DNA of 64,000 bases from Pseudomonas sp. MN1F (lineage in GTDB: Bacteria > Pseudomonadota > Gammaproteobacteria > Pseudomonadales > Pseudomonadaceae). The notes under the pieces are model-generated. The model was not told the origin of the DNA, ran no database searches, and saw only the letters and a program-made list of their open reading frames with translations. Numbering within the stretch: position 1 is the stretch's first letter; each line of letters starts with the position of its first letter. Of the stretch, positions 49,791 to 59,823 are shown one piece after another. The position numbers and the translations under genes are program-made. Where the stretch lies: NCBI RefSeq assembly GCF_009391885.1, contig NZ_VZII01000009.1, forward strand, positions 308,724 to 372,723, read 5' to 3'.

Positions 49791-50291
49791 ATGACCGTAT
49801 TACGCTATTTGCAAGCCTACCCACCGCACCTGCAGGAGCAGGTGCGGCAGATGATCGACAGCGACCGCCTGGGCGAGTACCTGCAGCGCCGCTACCCCGG
49901 GCGCCATGACGTGCAGAGCGACAAGGCGCTGTACGGCTATGCCCAGGACCTGCGCCAGCAATACCTGCGCAGCGCGCCAAACCTCGACAAAGTGCTGTTC
50001 GACAACCGCCTGGACCTGACCCATCGGGCCCTGGGGCTCAATACCGCGGTTTCGCGGGTACAGGGCGGCAAGCTCAAGGCGAAGAAGGAAATCCGCATTG
50101 CCTCGCTGTTCAAGGAGGCGGCGCCCGAGTTCCTGCGCATGATCGTGGTGCACGAGCTGGCGCACTTGCGCGAGCGCGATCACAACAAGGCGTTCTACCA
50201 GCTCTGCCAGCACATGGAGCCGGCTTACCACCAACTGGAATTCGACCTGCGCGTCTACCTGACCTACCGGGAGTTGCCAGGCAACCTGTAA
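49791..50291 (+). CDS. YgjP-like metallopeptidase domain protein (DUF45)
   Basis: 166 aa. Zinc-protease motif HELAHLRERDH: His121-Glu122 and His125, with third ligand His131. Family features VSRVQGGKLKAKKEIRIASL and FRLxVYLTYREL at the end. Some DUF45 members act with restriction enzymes; stand-alone ones are uncharacterised. ATG 49791 gives the normal start; an upstream in-frame TTG is unsupported. It follows the c-di-GMP gene by 39 nt. Confidence 0.88.
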   Translation: MTVLRYLQAYPPHLQEQVRQMIDSDRLGEYLQRRYPGRHDVQSDKALYGYAQDLRQQYLRSAPNLDKVLFDNRLDLTHRALGLNTAVSRVQGGKLKAKKEIRIASLFKEAAPEFLRMIVVHELAHLRERDHNKAFYQLCQHMEPAYHQLEFDLRVYLTYRELPGNL

Positions 50292-50303
50292 GGATTACGC
50301 AGC

Positions 50304-50600
50304 ATGGATGTGAGCAAGACCAAGAGCAGTTTCTACCGTCGCCTGTACGTGGCCTGGCTGATCGACAGCCAGACCGCCACCAGCGTGCCGGCGCTGATGG
50401 AGGCCACCGGCATGCCACGGCGTACGGCTCAGGACACCATCGCCGCACTCGCCGACCTGGACATCGTCTGCGAGTTCGAGCAGCAGGAAGGTGCGCGCAA
50501 CCATGCCGGGCATTACCGCATCCATGACTGGGGGGCGATCGACAAGCAGTGGATCATCCAGCACCTGCGGCAGGTCAGGGAAGTACTGGGATATCCATGA
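50304..50600 (+). CDS. Small winged-helix protein (HTH_43 type)
   Basis: 98 aa. A helix-turn-helix is seen in TSVPALMEATGMPRRTAQDT, then IAALADLDIVCEF and a wing-like HAGHYRIHDWG. It matches the small winged-helix family PF09904 from memory. Target unknown. It follows the YgjP-like gene by 12 nt, so the two probably form an operon. The 3' end overlaps the convergent GNAT gene by 26 nt. Confidence 0.8.
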   Translation: MDVSKTKSSFYRRLYVAWLIDSQTATSVPALMEATGMPRRTAQDTIAALADLDIVCEFEQQEGARNHAGHYRIHDWGAIDKQWIIQHLRQVREVLGYP

Positions 50601-51048
50601 CCTTGCGCATGCCGATATGCGGGATGTCATCCTCAAGGTATTGCTCACCCACCACTTCAAAGCCGTGCCGGGCATAGAACCCTTGCAGGTGCGCTTGCGC
50701 TGACAGATAGACCGGCGTTCCGTGCCAGCAGTGCCCGGCTGCTTCCAGCCCTTTCAGCAGCAGCGGATGACCAAGCTTCAGGTCGCGTACTTCAGGTGCG
50801 GTCACCACTCGCCCGATAACCACATCGCCGCCCTGCGACTGCGGATCGAGCAGGCGCAGGTAGGCCACCAGCTTGTCATCCTGCCAGGCCATAAGGTGCA
50901 GGGTATCGCCTGTCAGGTCCTGGCCATCGACTTCCTGGTAGGCACAGCGTTGCTCGACCACGAACACGGCGGTACGCAGTTGCAGGATGGCGTACAGCTC
51001 ATGTTTGTCGAGGTCGGAGTGATGCTTGCAAAGCCAGTGGATCGACAT
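50575..51048 (-). CDS. ElaA-like GNAT acetyltransferase
   Basis: 157 aa. GNAT fold with LYAILQLRTAVFVVEQRCAY, DLTGDTLHLMAW, then IGRVVTAPEVRDLKLGHPLL in the acetyl-CoA site and FYARHGFEVVGEQYLEDDIP at the end, all typical of ElaA. The substrate is unknown. The ATG at 51048 has AGGAG (51057-51061) 8 nt upstream. Confidence 0.9.
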   Translation of the reverse strand: MSIHWLCKHHSDLDKHELYAILQLRTAVFVVEQRCAYQEVDGQDLTGDTLHLMAWQDDKLVAYLRLLDPQSQGGDVVIGRVVTAPEVRDLKLGHPLLLKGLEAAGHCWHGTPVYLSAQAHLQGFYARHGFEVVGEQYLEDDIPHIGMRKVMDIPVLP

Positions 51049-51215
51049 GGTGATAACTCCTGAAAATGATGGCTGATCATCGCAAATTTTCGCAGCACGG
51101 CCAAAATAGAGGCTAAATGACATTATTGGCCGCTGCCCCAGGCAGCGGCTTTGTGTAATCTCATTGGCCAATCACCTTTCACAGCGTGTGCCTCCCACTG
51201 CAAAAGGACTTCTGC

Positions 51216-51953
51216 ATGCGGCCGCTGCTTTGCGCGTTGGGCTTGCTGGGCGTGTTCCTGGCAGCACCTGCATTTGGCCAGGACAGGCTGCGGCTGGTGG
51301 CCGACAACTGGCCGCCGTTCACCGACAGCACCCTGCCAGGTGGTGGCCTGGCCACCCGCCTGGTCAGCACGGCGCTGGCCCGCGCCGGGTATGCCAGCGG
51401 CTACGAGGAAGTGCCTTGGGCGCGGGCGTTGATGGGCATTGGCGAGGGGCGCTACGACGTGCTCATCAACGCCTGGTACAACGACGCGCGCAAACAGATC
51501 GGGCAGTTCTCCAAGGGCTACCTGAACAATCGCATTCGCCTGCTCAAGCGCAAGGGCGACACGTTCCGCTACAAGAATCAGGGCGACCTTTATCCCTACA
51601 GCATCGCAGTCGTGCGCGACTATGCCTATTCACCTGCGTTCGATGGCGATACCCGCCTGCACAAGGTGGAGGTGCGCAACTTCTCGACCGCCGTGCGCAT
51701 GCTGGCAGCCGGCAGAGTGAACCTGGCCGTGGAAGATGAGTACGTGGCGCGCTACAACCTGCAGCGCGAGTCGCAGGAAGTGCGCGATGGCGTGACGTTG
51801 GTGGAGCCGCTGCTGGCGGAGAATACCCTGCATATTCTGGTGAGCCTGAAGCACCCCGACCACCAGCAGATCGTCGAGCGGTTCGAGCAGGCTATCGCAG
51901 GGATGAAGGCCGATGGCAGCTATGCGCGGCTGCTACGTGAGCATGGCTTCTGA
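51216..51953 (+). CDS. Second orphan periplasmic substrate-binding protein (SBP_bac_3 type)
   Basis: 245 aa with signal peptide MRPLLCALGLLGVFLAAPAFG. Then LRLVADNWPPFTDSTLPGGG, VPWARALMGIGEGRYDVLIN and NLAVEDEYVARYNL, the type-3 binding protein pattern seen also at 25695-26483. AAGGA precedes the ATG at 51216. No transporter genes adjoin it; ligand unknown. Confidence 0.85.
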   Translation: MRPLLCALGLLGVFLAAPAFGQDRLRLVADNWPPFTDSTLPGGGLATRLVSTALARAGYASGYEEVPWARALMGIGEGRYDVLINAWYNDARKQIGQFSKGYLNNRIRLLKRKGDTFRYKNQGDLYPYSIAVVRDYAYSPAFDGDTRLHKVEVRNFSTAVRMLAAGRVNLAVEDEYVARYNLQRESQEVRDGVTLVEPLLAENTLHILVSLKHPDHQQIVERFEQAIAGMKADGSYARLLREHGF

Positions 51954-51964
51954 CCTTGCGCAGC

Positions 51965-54148
51965 TCAGGCCGCGGGTGCCTCTTTGATGAGGTGGGCTGC
52001 CAAGGTCCGCAACGGTGCCAGCTGCCGGCAGATCAACGCCAGCTGTGTCTGCACCAGCCGCTGGTGCTCATCCAGCTCTTCCGGCATCTGCTCCAGGGCA
52101 TCGGCCAGCGCCTCTTCGGCATCACTGTGTATCGCCACCGGCAGCCGCGCCGCGAGGCCATTGGCAATCTCATCCAGGCTATTGGCCAGGCTCTGCCCGG
52201 CGCCATCGATCAATTGCTCCTGCACCTCTGCCGGCAATGCCGTATCGCGGTGTGCGCCCAACCCTGACAGGTAACTGAGCAAGGTGTGCGACAGCACCAG
52301 GAAGCGGAAGCCGACATCGGCCTCCTTGCGGAAATGCCCCGGCTCCATGAGCATGTTGGCCAGCGTGGTCGACAGCGCCGCGTCAGCGTTGTGGGCGTTG
52401 CGCCGGGCCAGTCGGTAGGCGAGGTCGTCGCGCTTGCCGTGGGCGTACTGCTGCATGATCTGGCGCAGATACACGCTGGCGCAGGCCAAGGTGTTGGCCA
52501 GCGCCTTGTTCAGGCGCCGGCCCTGCCAGTCTGGCAGGAACAGGAACACCGCGAGGATGGCAATCAGGCTGCCGACCAGGGTGTCGAACAGGCGCGGCAG
52601 GAACAGGCCGTAGCCATCGCCGATCTGGTTGAAGCAGAACAGCACCATCAGCGTGATCGCTGCAGTGGCCAGGGTATAGCGGGTGGTGCGGTTGACGAAG
52701 AACACCACGCCCGCAGCCACTGCGAACAGCGACTGTATGACCGGGTTGGGGAACAGATCGAACAGCGCCCAGCCGACAGTCAGGCCAATCGCTGTGCCGA
52801 AGATCCGCTGCACCAGCTTGCGCCGGGTGGCGCCGTAGTTGGGTTGGCAGACGAATAGTGTGGTGAGGATGATCCAGTAGCCTTGGGTCGGGTGGATCAG
52901 GTGCACCATGCCGTAACCGACCGACAGCGCCAGCGGCAGGCGCAGGGCGTGGCGGAACAGCAGCGAGGTCGGCGTCAGCTGGGTGCGCAGGCGCGTCCAC
53001 ACGTCCTTCAGGCTGCGTGGTGAGCGGTCGAGCAGGCTGCTGTCACTGGCATCGGCCAGGCTGTCGGGATTGCTGGCGGCGCTGAGCAGGCGGTCGAGGG
53101 TCGCCAGGTTGGCAGCGAGGGCGCGCAGCGAACGCAGCAGGCCACGCCAGGCCGGGTTGCTCTGGACGCGCAGGTGTTCCAGTGAGGCGTTGAGGTCTTC
53201 CAGGGCCTCGGCAAAGCCGCTGGCCAGCACGAAAGGCTGGCGCAGGCGGATCGAACGGGCCAGTTCCTGGCAGGAGGCTCCCTGTTTGCGCAGCAGGCGT
53301 TGGCAGCGGAACATCACGTCGCTGTGGAAGAACGCTTCGTTCAGGGCGTTGTAAGGGTAGTGCGAGGCGCTGACCCGTTCGTGGATGTCCTGGGCCAGGA
53401 AGTACAACTTGAGGTAGCGGCTGACCTTGGAATTCGGTTGGCTGTTGCCGACCCGGTGCAGGATGATTTCCTTGGCCGCGTTGAGCGCCGCCACCACCTT
53501 GCCGTTCTGCTGCGCCAGCGCCAGGCGCTGGGCCTCGACATCGAGGTTGCGGATTGGCTCGAACAGGCTGGCCTTGAGCTTGAGGTAGCTGCCGAGTTCG
53601 AAAAACAGCTTGGCCAGGCTCTGCTGCACCGGCTGATTGGAAAACAGCGCCTGCCACAGCACCGAAAGCAGGCCGTACCAGGCGGCGCCTGCTACCAGCA
53701 GCATCGGTTCGTGCCAGAAGTCGGTGACCAGGCCGCCACGCTGGTCCACGCCGATCATGGTGTACACCGAGGTGATCAGCGTCGCCGAAGCAATCGCGCC
53801 ATAGCGTTCGCCCAGGGCGCCGAGCATGGTCAGGCCGAACGCTGCCAGCGCCAGGGCGATGACGAAGACCCAAGGGTAGGGGAACAGCAGCTCGACCGCG
53901 AGTGCGGCGATGGCAAAGCAGGGCAGGGTAACGGCGAGGGCGCTGAGGCGGCCTTGCCAGCTGTCATCGGTCTCGGCCAGGGCGCTGGCGATGATGCCGA
54001 GGAACAGCGGAATCAGCAGGGCCATCTCGTTCTGGTACCAGCACAGGGCCAGGCTGCCGGTGAGGGCGATGGTGACCCGGATGCTGTAGCTGAACTTGTC
54101 TTGGCCCCACAGGCGACGCAGTGACTGACGGAACGAACTCGATGACAT
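51965..54148 (-). CDS. YccS/YhfK-type FUSC membrane protein
   Basis: 727 aa. Two blocks of about five to six hydrophobic helices each (residues about 20-155 and 390-520) alternate with soluble domains, the layout of the fusaric-acid resistance / YccS family. Features: NEMALLIPLFLGIIASALAE, GYWIILTTLFVCQPNYGATR, RIFGTAIGLTVGW. An efflux role is assumed for the family, with no known substrate here. It converges with the binding-protein gene 11 nt away. Confidence 0.9.
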   Translation of the reverse strand: MSSSSFRQSLRRLWGQDKFSYSIRVTIALTGSLALCWYQNEMALLIPLFLGIIASALAETDDSWQGRLSALAVTLPCFAIAALAVELLFPYPWVFVIALALAAFGLTMLGALGERYGAIASATLITSVYTMIGVDQRGGLVTDFWHEPMLLVAGAAWYGLLSVLWQALFSNQPVQQSLAKLFFELGSYLKLKASLFEPIRNLDVEAQRLALAQQNGKVVAALNAAKEIILHRVGNSQPNSKVSRYLKLYFLAQDIHERVSASHYPYNALNEAFFHSDVMFRCQRLLRKQGASCQELARSIRLRQPFVLASGFAEALEDLNASLEHLRVQSNPAWRGLLRSLRALAANLATLDRLLSAASNPDSLADASDSSLLDRSPRSLKDVWTRLRTQLTPTSLLFRHALRLPLALSVGYGMVHLIHPTQGYWIILTTLFVCQPNYGATRRKLVQRIFGTAIGLTVGWALFDLFPNPVIQSLFAVAAGVVFFVNRTTRYTLATAAITLMVLFCFNQIGDGYGLFLPRLFDTLVGSLIAILAVFLFLPDWQGRRLNKALANTLACASVYLRQIMQQYAHGKRDDLAYRLARRNAHNADAALSTTLANMLMEPGHFRKEADVGFRFLVLSHTLLSYLSGLGAHRDTALPAEVQEQLIDGAGQSLANSLDEIANGLAARLPVAIHSDAEEALADALEQMPEELDEHQRLVQTQLALICRQLAPLRTLAAHLIKEAPAA

Positions 54149-54231
54149 GATGGCCTGCTAGGCAGTGATCGAATGAATGCATTGCAGCACGGCCAGCAAG
54201 AAGCGTTCCGTGCTGCTGAATGGATTCTACT

Positions 54232-55413
54232 CTACACGAACTGCGCAGCGGCGTTGGCAGATGCCCAGGCCCACTGGAAATTGAAACCGCCCAGATGGCC
54301 AGTGACGTCGAGCACTTCGCCAATGAAGTACAGGCCGGGGCTTTTCAGCGATTCCATGGTCTTGGACGACACTTCGCGGGTGTCCACGCCACCGAGGGTG
54401 ACTTCCGCGGTGCGGTAGCCTTCGGTACCGGCCGGCACCACCTGCCAGTTCGCCAGTTTTTCGGCGATCTGCGCCAGTTCCGCCGGGGTGTACTGCTTCA
54501 TCGGCCGCGATTCGAACCACTGCTCGGCCAGCAGGTTGGCCAGCTTGCGGGTGAACACTTCGCCCAGCACGGTCTTCAGTTCGGCGTTGGCGCGCTCGGC
54601 CTGCATCTGCTGCAGCCAGGTCAGCGCATCGCGGTCGGGCAGCAGGTTGATTTCCACCGTGTCGCCGGCTTCCCAGAACGACGAGATCTGCAAGATCGCC
54701 GGGCCACTGAGGCCGCGGTGGGTGAACAGCAGGTTCTCGCGGAAGCTGGTGCCGTTGCAGCTGGCGGTGCAGTCCAGCGAAGTGCCCGACAACTCGGTGC
54801 ACAGTGCCTTGAGTTGGGGCTCGGTGATGGTGAATGGCACCAGCCCGGCGCGGGTCGGCAGCAGGCTGTGGCCGAACTGGCGGGCCACCTGGTAGCCGAA
54901 GCCGGTGGCGCCCAGGGTCGGGATCGACAGGCCACCGGTGGCGATCACCAGCGACTGGCAGGCGAACTGGCCACCGCTGGTCTGCAGCAGGTAGCCAGCT
55001 TCGGTTTTCTCGATGTGTTCGATGCTGGTGTGCATGCGGATTTCGGCGCCGGCGTCGTCGCATTCGGCCAGCAGCATGTCGAGGATGTCGCTGGCCTTGT
55101 TGTCGCAGAACAGCTGGCCGAGCTTCTTCTCGTGGTAGGGCACGCCATGCTTGCTCACCAGCTCGATGAAGTCCCACTGGGTGTAGCGGGCCAGGGCCGA
55201 CTTGCAGAAGTGCGCGTTCTGCGAAAGGAAGTTGGCCGGCTCGGTGTACAGGTTGGTGAAGTTGCAGCGTCCGCCGCCGGACATGAGGATCTTCTTGCCG
55301 GGCTTGTTGGCGTGGTCGAGCAGCAGCACCCGGCGGCCACGGCGGGCGCTGAGCTGGGCGCACATCAGGCCGGCGGCGCCGGCGCCGAGGATGATCACGT
55401 CGGTGGAGTGCAC
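54232..55413 (-). CDS. YhiN/HI0933-like flavoprotein
   Basis: 393 aa. FAD motif VIILGAGAAGLMCAQLSARRG, then GKKILMSGGGRCNFTN, the HI0933 hallmark, GGLSIPTLGATGFGY and GEVLDVTGHLGGFNFQWAWA at the end. Reaction unknown; some members are oxidoreductases or act in RNA modification. It starts with GTG at 55413, with GAGG about 8 nt upstream. Confidence 0.9.
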   Translation of the reverse strand: MHSTDVIILGAGAAGLMCAQLSARRGRRVLLLDHANKPGKKILMSGGGRCNFTNLYTEPANFLSQNAHFCKSALARYTQWDFIELVSKHGVPYHEKKLGQLFCDNKASDILDMLLAECDDAGAEIRMHTSIEHIEKTEAGYLLQTSGGQFACQSLVIATGGLSIPTLGATGFGYQVARQFGHSLLPTRAGLVPFTITEPQLKALCTELSGTSLDCTASCNGTSFRENLLFTHRGLSGPAILQISSFWEAGDTVEINLLPDRDALTWLQQMQAERANAELKTVLGEVFTRKLANLLAEQWFESRPMKQYTPAELAQIAEKLANWQVVPAGTEGYRTAEVTLGGVDTREVSSKTMESLKSPGLYFIGEVLDVTGHLGGFNFQWAWASANAAAQFV

Positions 55414-55448
55414 GGTGTTACCTCATAAATAGCCGGGGCCGCTGCACG

Positions 55449-55551
55449 CCCCATCGCCAGCAGGCCAGCTACCACAGGGAATGCACCTGGCCTGAGGCCT
55501 GTGGAGATCCGGTGGGAGCTGGCTTGCCGGCGATGGGCTGCAAAGCAGCCC
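55449..55551. repeat. Inverted pair of REP-like elements between YhiN-like gene and dbpA
   Basis: A degenerate copy at 55449-55479 (CCATCGCCAGCAGGCCAGCT...) and an inverted copy at 55509-55541 (GGTGGGAGCTGGCTTGCCGG...) resemble the common P. putida REP. A GGGCTG/CAGCCC hairpin (55535-55551) overlaps the end, just before the dbpA stop. Confidence 0.7.
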
Positions 55552-55560
55552 CAAAATAGG

Positions 55561-56946
<1,386 letters not shown>

Positions 56947-57010
56947 GAGGCGGGCCTGTGGTGCAAAGCGAAAAATGTCGCATAGTCTACCAGCCTCGTG
57001 GCCATTCGCC

Positions 57011-58438
57011 CTACGACTCCATGTGTTGTTCCGGACGACGGGCACGCCTTCCGTCCGTCGGCGACAGTTGCAGGAAGATCGCCGCCGCCAGCATGGCCAT
57101 CACGCCGATGGTGACGAAGGTCAGCTGGAACGCGCCCAACGTAGTCTCCACGCCCTCGGCACTGCCCGCTGCGGTAAAGCCGCCGAGCAAGGCACCGGCG
57201 CAGGCCACGCCGAGGCTCAGTGACAGCTGCGCGACCACCGACAGCAGGCTGTTGCCACTGCTGGCGCTGGCGTCGTCAAGGTCGATCAGGGTTACCGTGT
57301 TCATCGCCGTGAACTGCATCGAGTTGACGGCGCCGAGCAGGGCCAGTTGCACCAGCAGCAGGGCATACGGAGTCTGCTCGTCGACCAGGCCCAGGCTGGC
57401 CAGCAGCATGCCCAGCAGCAAGGTGTTGCCGGTCAGCACGATGCGGTAGCCCAGCCGTTCGATCAGTGACCGGGCAACGGACTTGGCCAGCATCGCTGAC
57501 GCGGCCAGCGGAATCATGCTCATGCCGGCCTGGGCCGGCGAGTAGCCCAGCGCCACCTGCAGCAGCAACGGCACCAGGAACGGCAGGGCACCGCTGCCCA
57601 GGCGCGCGAAGAGGTTGCCGAGGATGCCGATGGCGAAGGTGCGCACGCGGAACAGGCTGGGCGAGAACAGCGGCTCTGGGTCGCGCCCGGCGCGCAGCCA
57701 GTAGGCGGCCAGGCAGGCCATGCCGGCGAACAGCAGCAACATCACCCGCAGGTGCGGCAGGTGCAGCTCGCCCAGGCCTTCCATGGCGATGGTGATCAGT
57801 ACCATCGCCGCGCCGAACAGGATGAACCCGGGGCCGTCGAAGCGGGTGCGCTCGGCGCCGCGCAAGTCAGGGATGAACTTCCACACCGCATAGCAGCCCA
57901 GCGCACCGACCGGCAGGTTGAGCAGGAAGATCCAGTGCCAGCTGAGGATTTCCACCAGCCAGCCGCCCAGGGTCGGGCCCAGCAGCGGGCCGAGCAGGCC
58001 GGGGATGGTGATGAAGCTCATGATCCTCACCAGCTCCGTGCGCGGGTAGGCGCGCAGCACCACCAGGCGCCCGACCGGCAGCATCAGCGCGCCGCCCAGG
58101 CCCTGCACGATGCGGGCGAAGACCAGGAAACCGAGGCTGTTGGCGGTGGCGCACAGCAGCGAACCGAAGCTGAACAGCAGGATGGCGCCGAAGAAGATGC
58201 GCTTGGTACCGAAGCGGTCGGCGATCCAGCCGGAGGCGGGAATCAGCAGGGCCACGGTGAGCATGTAGGCGATGATCACGCCCTGCATGCGCAGCGGGTC
58301 TTCGGCCAGCGAGCGGGCCATGGCCGGCAGGGCGGTGTTGAGGATGGTGCCGTCCAGGGACTGCATGAAGAAGGCGATGGCCACCACCCAGGGCAGCCAG
58401 CGGGCGGTGGTCGGGTCCAGCGGTGCTCGATCGGGCAT
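57011..58438 (-). CDS. DHA2-family (14-helix) multidrug exporter, MdtD-like
   Basis: 475 aa with about 14 predicted helices. MFS motif A GWIADRFGTKRIFF after TM2, DHA2 motif C region PGLLGPLLGPTLGGWL and Asp in MQSLDGTILNTALP of TM1. Drug/proton antiport is expected; substrates unknown. GAGGA lies 4 nt before the ATG. It precedes dbpA on the same strand. Confidence 0.9.
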   Translation of the reverse strand: MPDRAPLDPTTARWLPWVVAIAFFMQSLDGTILNTALPAMARSLAEDPLRMQGVIIAYMLTVALLIPASGWIADRFGTKRIFFGAILLFSFGSLLCATANSLGFLVFARIVQGLGGALMLPVGRLVVLRAYPRTELVRIMSFITIPGLLGPLLGPTLGGWLVEILSWHWIFLLNLPVGALGCYAVWKFIPDLRGAERTRFDGPGFILFGAAMVLITIAMEGLGELHLPHLRVMLLLFAGMACLAAYWLRAGRDPEPLFSPSLFRVRTFAIGILGNLFARLGSGALPFLVPLLLQVALGYSPAQAGMSMIPLAASAMLAKSVARSLIERLGYRIVLTGNTLLLGMLLASLGLVDEQTPYALLLVQLALLGAVNSMQFTAMNTVTLIDLDDASASSGNSLLSVVAQLSLSLGVACAGALLGGFTAAGSAEGVETTLGAFQLTFVTIGVMAMLAAAIFLQLSPTDGRRARRPEQHMES

Positions 58439-58455
58439 GACGTCCTCTTCTGTCT

Positions 58456-58497
58456 GTACCGGCCTCTTCGCGGCTGAAGCCGCGAAGAGGCCGGTAC
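58456..58497. repeat. Perfect 19-bp-stem hairpin, REP-like
   Basis: GTACCGGCCTCTTCGCGGC (58456-58474) and its exact complement (58479-58497) flank TGAA. The GGCCTCTTCGCGG core is typical of P. putida REP. It lies between the pmbA stop and the exporter start. Confidence 0.85.
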
Positions 58498-58503
58498 TGC
58501 CAA

Positions 58504-59823
58504 TCACAATGTCAGGGTCAGCGCTTTGACCAGCGCTCCAGGCAGATGACTCGACCCGGTACTGCGCTGCCCATAGGTACTGGTCGACAGGATCATCTCG
58601 CGCTCGCGGGTCAGATCCTCCAGCTGGCTGCCCAGCAGGCTGTACAGGCTGTCATCGAAGCGCATGGTGCTCACCGGTCCCTGTATCTCGCCGTTCTCCA
58701 CCCAGAAGGTGGCGAAACGGGTCAGCCCGGTCATGCGTGCCGCTGGCAGGTCAGAGTAATTCAGGTACCACAGGTTGCTGATATACAGCCCGGTACCAAG
58801 CCGTTCAAGGATCTGCTCGCTGGGCAGGCTACCTGGCGCCAGGCTCAGCGCGCACGGCGACTCGTAGCTGTCGGCACCATTGGCCAGCAACTCGAACTCA
58901 GCGGCGCTGCGGGCACTGACCAGCCGCTGCATCGCGTTGCCCTGCTGGATCAACGGCACATCCAGGCGCGGTGAGCCCTCGTCGGAGAATGCCGGGCTCA
59001 GCGAGCCGCTGACCTGCTCGCTGAAGCTCACCAGCGGGTGCAGTTGCGCATCACCGTTGTACAGGCGCTGCAGGGCGCTGTTGCCGGTGGCCAGGGCCTG
59101 AGCCGAGAAGCCCCCCCAGCAGAGCATGCCGGCGATTTCGTCCATGGCCGCGGGTGCCAGGTAAGCGCGGTAGCTGCCGGGCTTGAGGGTTACTGCCGGG
59201 CGGCCGAGAAAACCCAGCTGTTGCCGTGCCAGGCGCAGGCGGGCGGTGAAGTCCTCGGCACTCCACAGTTGGCCAGCATAGTTGGCCTTAACCGCCTCGC
59301 CGTTTTCGTGGAACAGGCTCCAGTCGAAGTTGAAGCTGTTGGCCTGGTGCCAGCCAATAGCCCCGAACGAGCTGGCGAAGCCCCGGCAAATGGGGCCGGC
59401 GGCGTAGATGCCGACCAAGTCCAGGTCACCGGCCTCGCGATCGAGCAGGGCCAGTACTTCGCTCAGCGCGGGCAACGGCTGCTCTTGTTGGCTGTGGCTG
59501 TGCCATGCGCTTTCGTCCAGGCTCAGGTACGGGTCGACGGCCAGCAGTGGCAAGGTCTGGCGCAACTGCTCCAAGGCTGCGATCAGGCGTTGCTGGTCAA
59601 GTCGCGCATCGCCACTCAGGGTCACCTGCTGTTCTGCCTGGCGGCCATCGCGGATCAGCCGCAGTTGCGCGCTGGCCTGGCTCACTTCGCCGGCCTGGCG
59701 CACCTTGGCGTGATTGAAACGCACGAATTGCGACTGTTCGGCGCTGTAGCCGAGGGTGAATTGTTCGTCGGCGTGCAGGGCATGCCGCAGCTGCGCGATC
59801 AGGGCTTCGAAAACAGCTTTCAT
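58504..59823 (-). CDS. pmbA: PmbA/TldE-like subunit of a TldD/TldE metalloprotease
   Basis: 439 aa. Matches the PmbA/TldE half of the two-subunit protease, which lacks the HExxxH site and supports TldD. Features: FNFDWSLFHENGEAVKANYA, GGFSAQALATGNSALQRLYN, TGLYISNLWYLNYS. Start by TGATG overlap with tldD, so translational coupling. The longer open frame upstream to 60057 is out of context. TldD/E remove leader peptides from modified peptides such as microcins; no precursor peptide is seen here. Confidence 0.85.
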   Translation of the reverse strand: MKAVFEALIAQLRHALHADEQFTLGYSAEQSQFVRFNHAKVRQAGEVSQASAQLRLIRDGRQAEQQVTLSGDARLDQQRLIAALEQLRQTLPLLAVDPYLSLDESAWHSHSQQEQPLPALSEVLALLDREAGDLDLVGIYAAGPICRGFASSFGAIGWHQANSFNFDWSLFHENGEAVKANYAGQLWSAEDFTARLRLARQQLGFLGRPAVTLKPGSYRAYLAPAAMDEIAGMLCWGGFSAQALATGNSALQRLYNGDAQLHPLVSFSEQVSGSLSPAFSDEGSPRLDVPLIQQGNAMQRLVSARSAAEFELLANGADSYESPCALSLAPGSLPSEQILERLGTGLYISNLWYLNYSDLPAARMTGLTRFATFWVENGEIQGPVSTMRFDDSLYSLLGSQLEDLTREREMILSTSTYGQRSTGSSHLPGALVKALTLTL

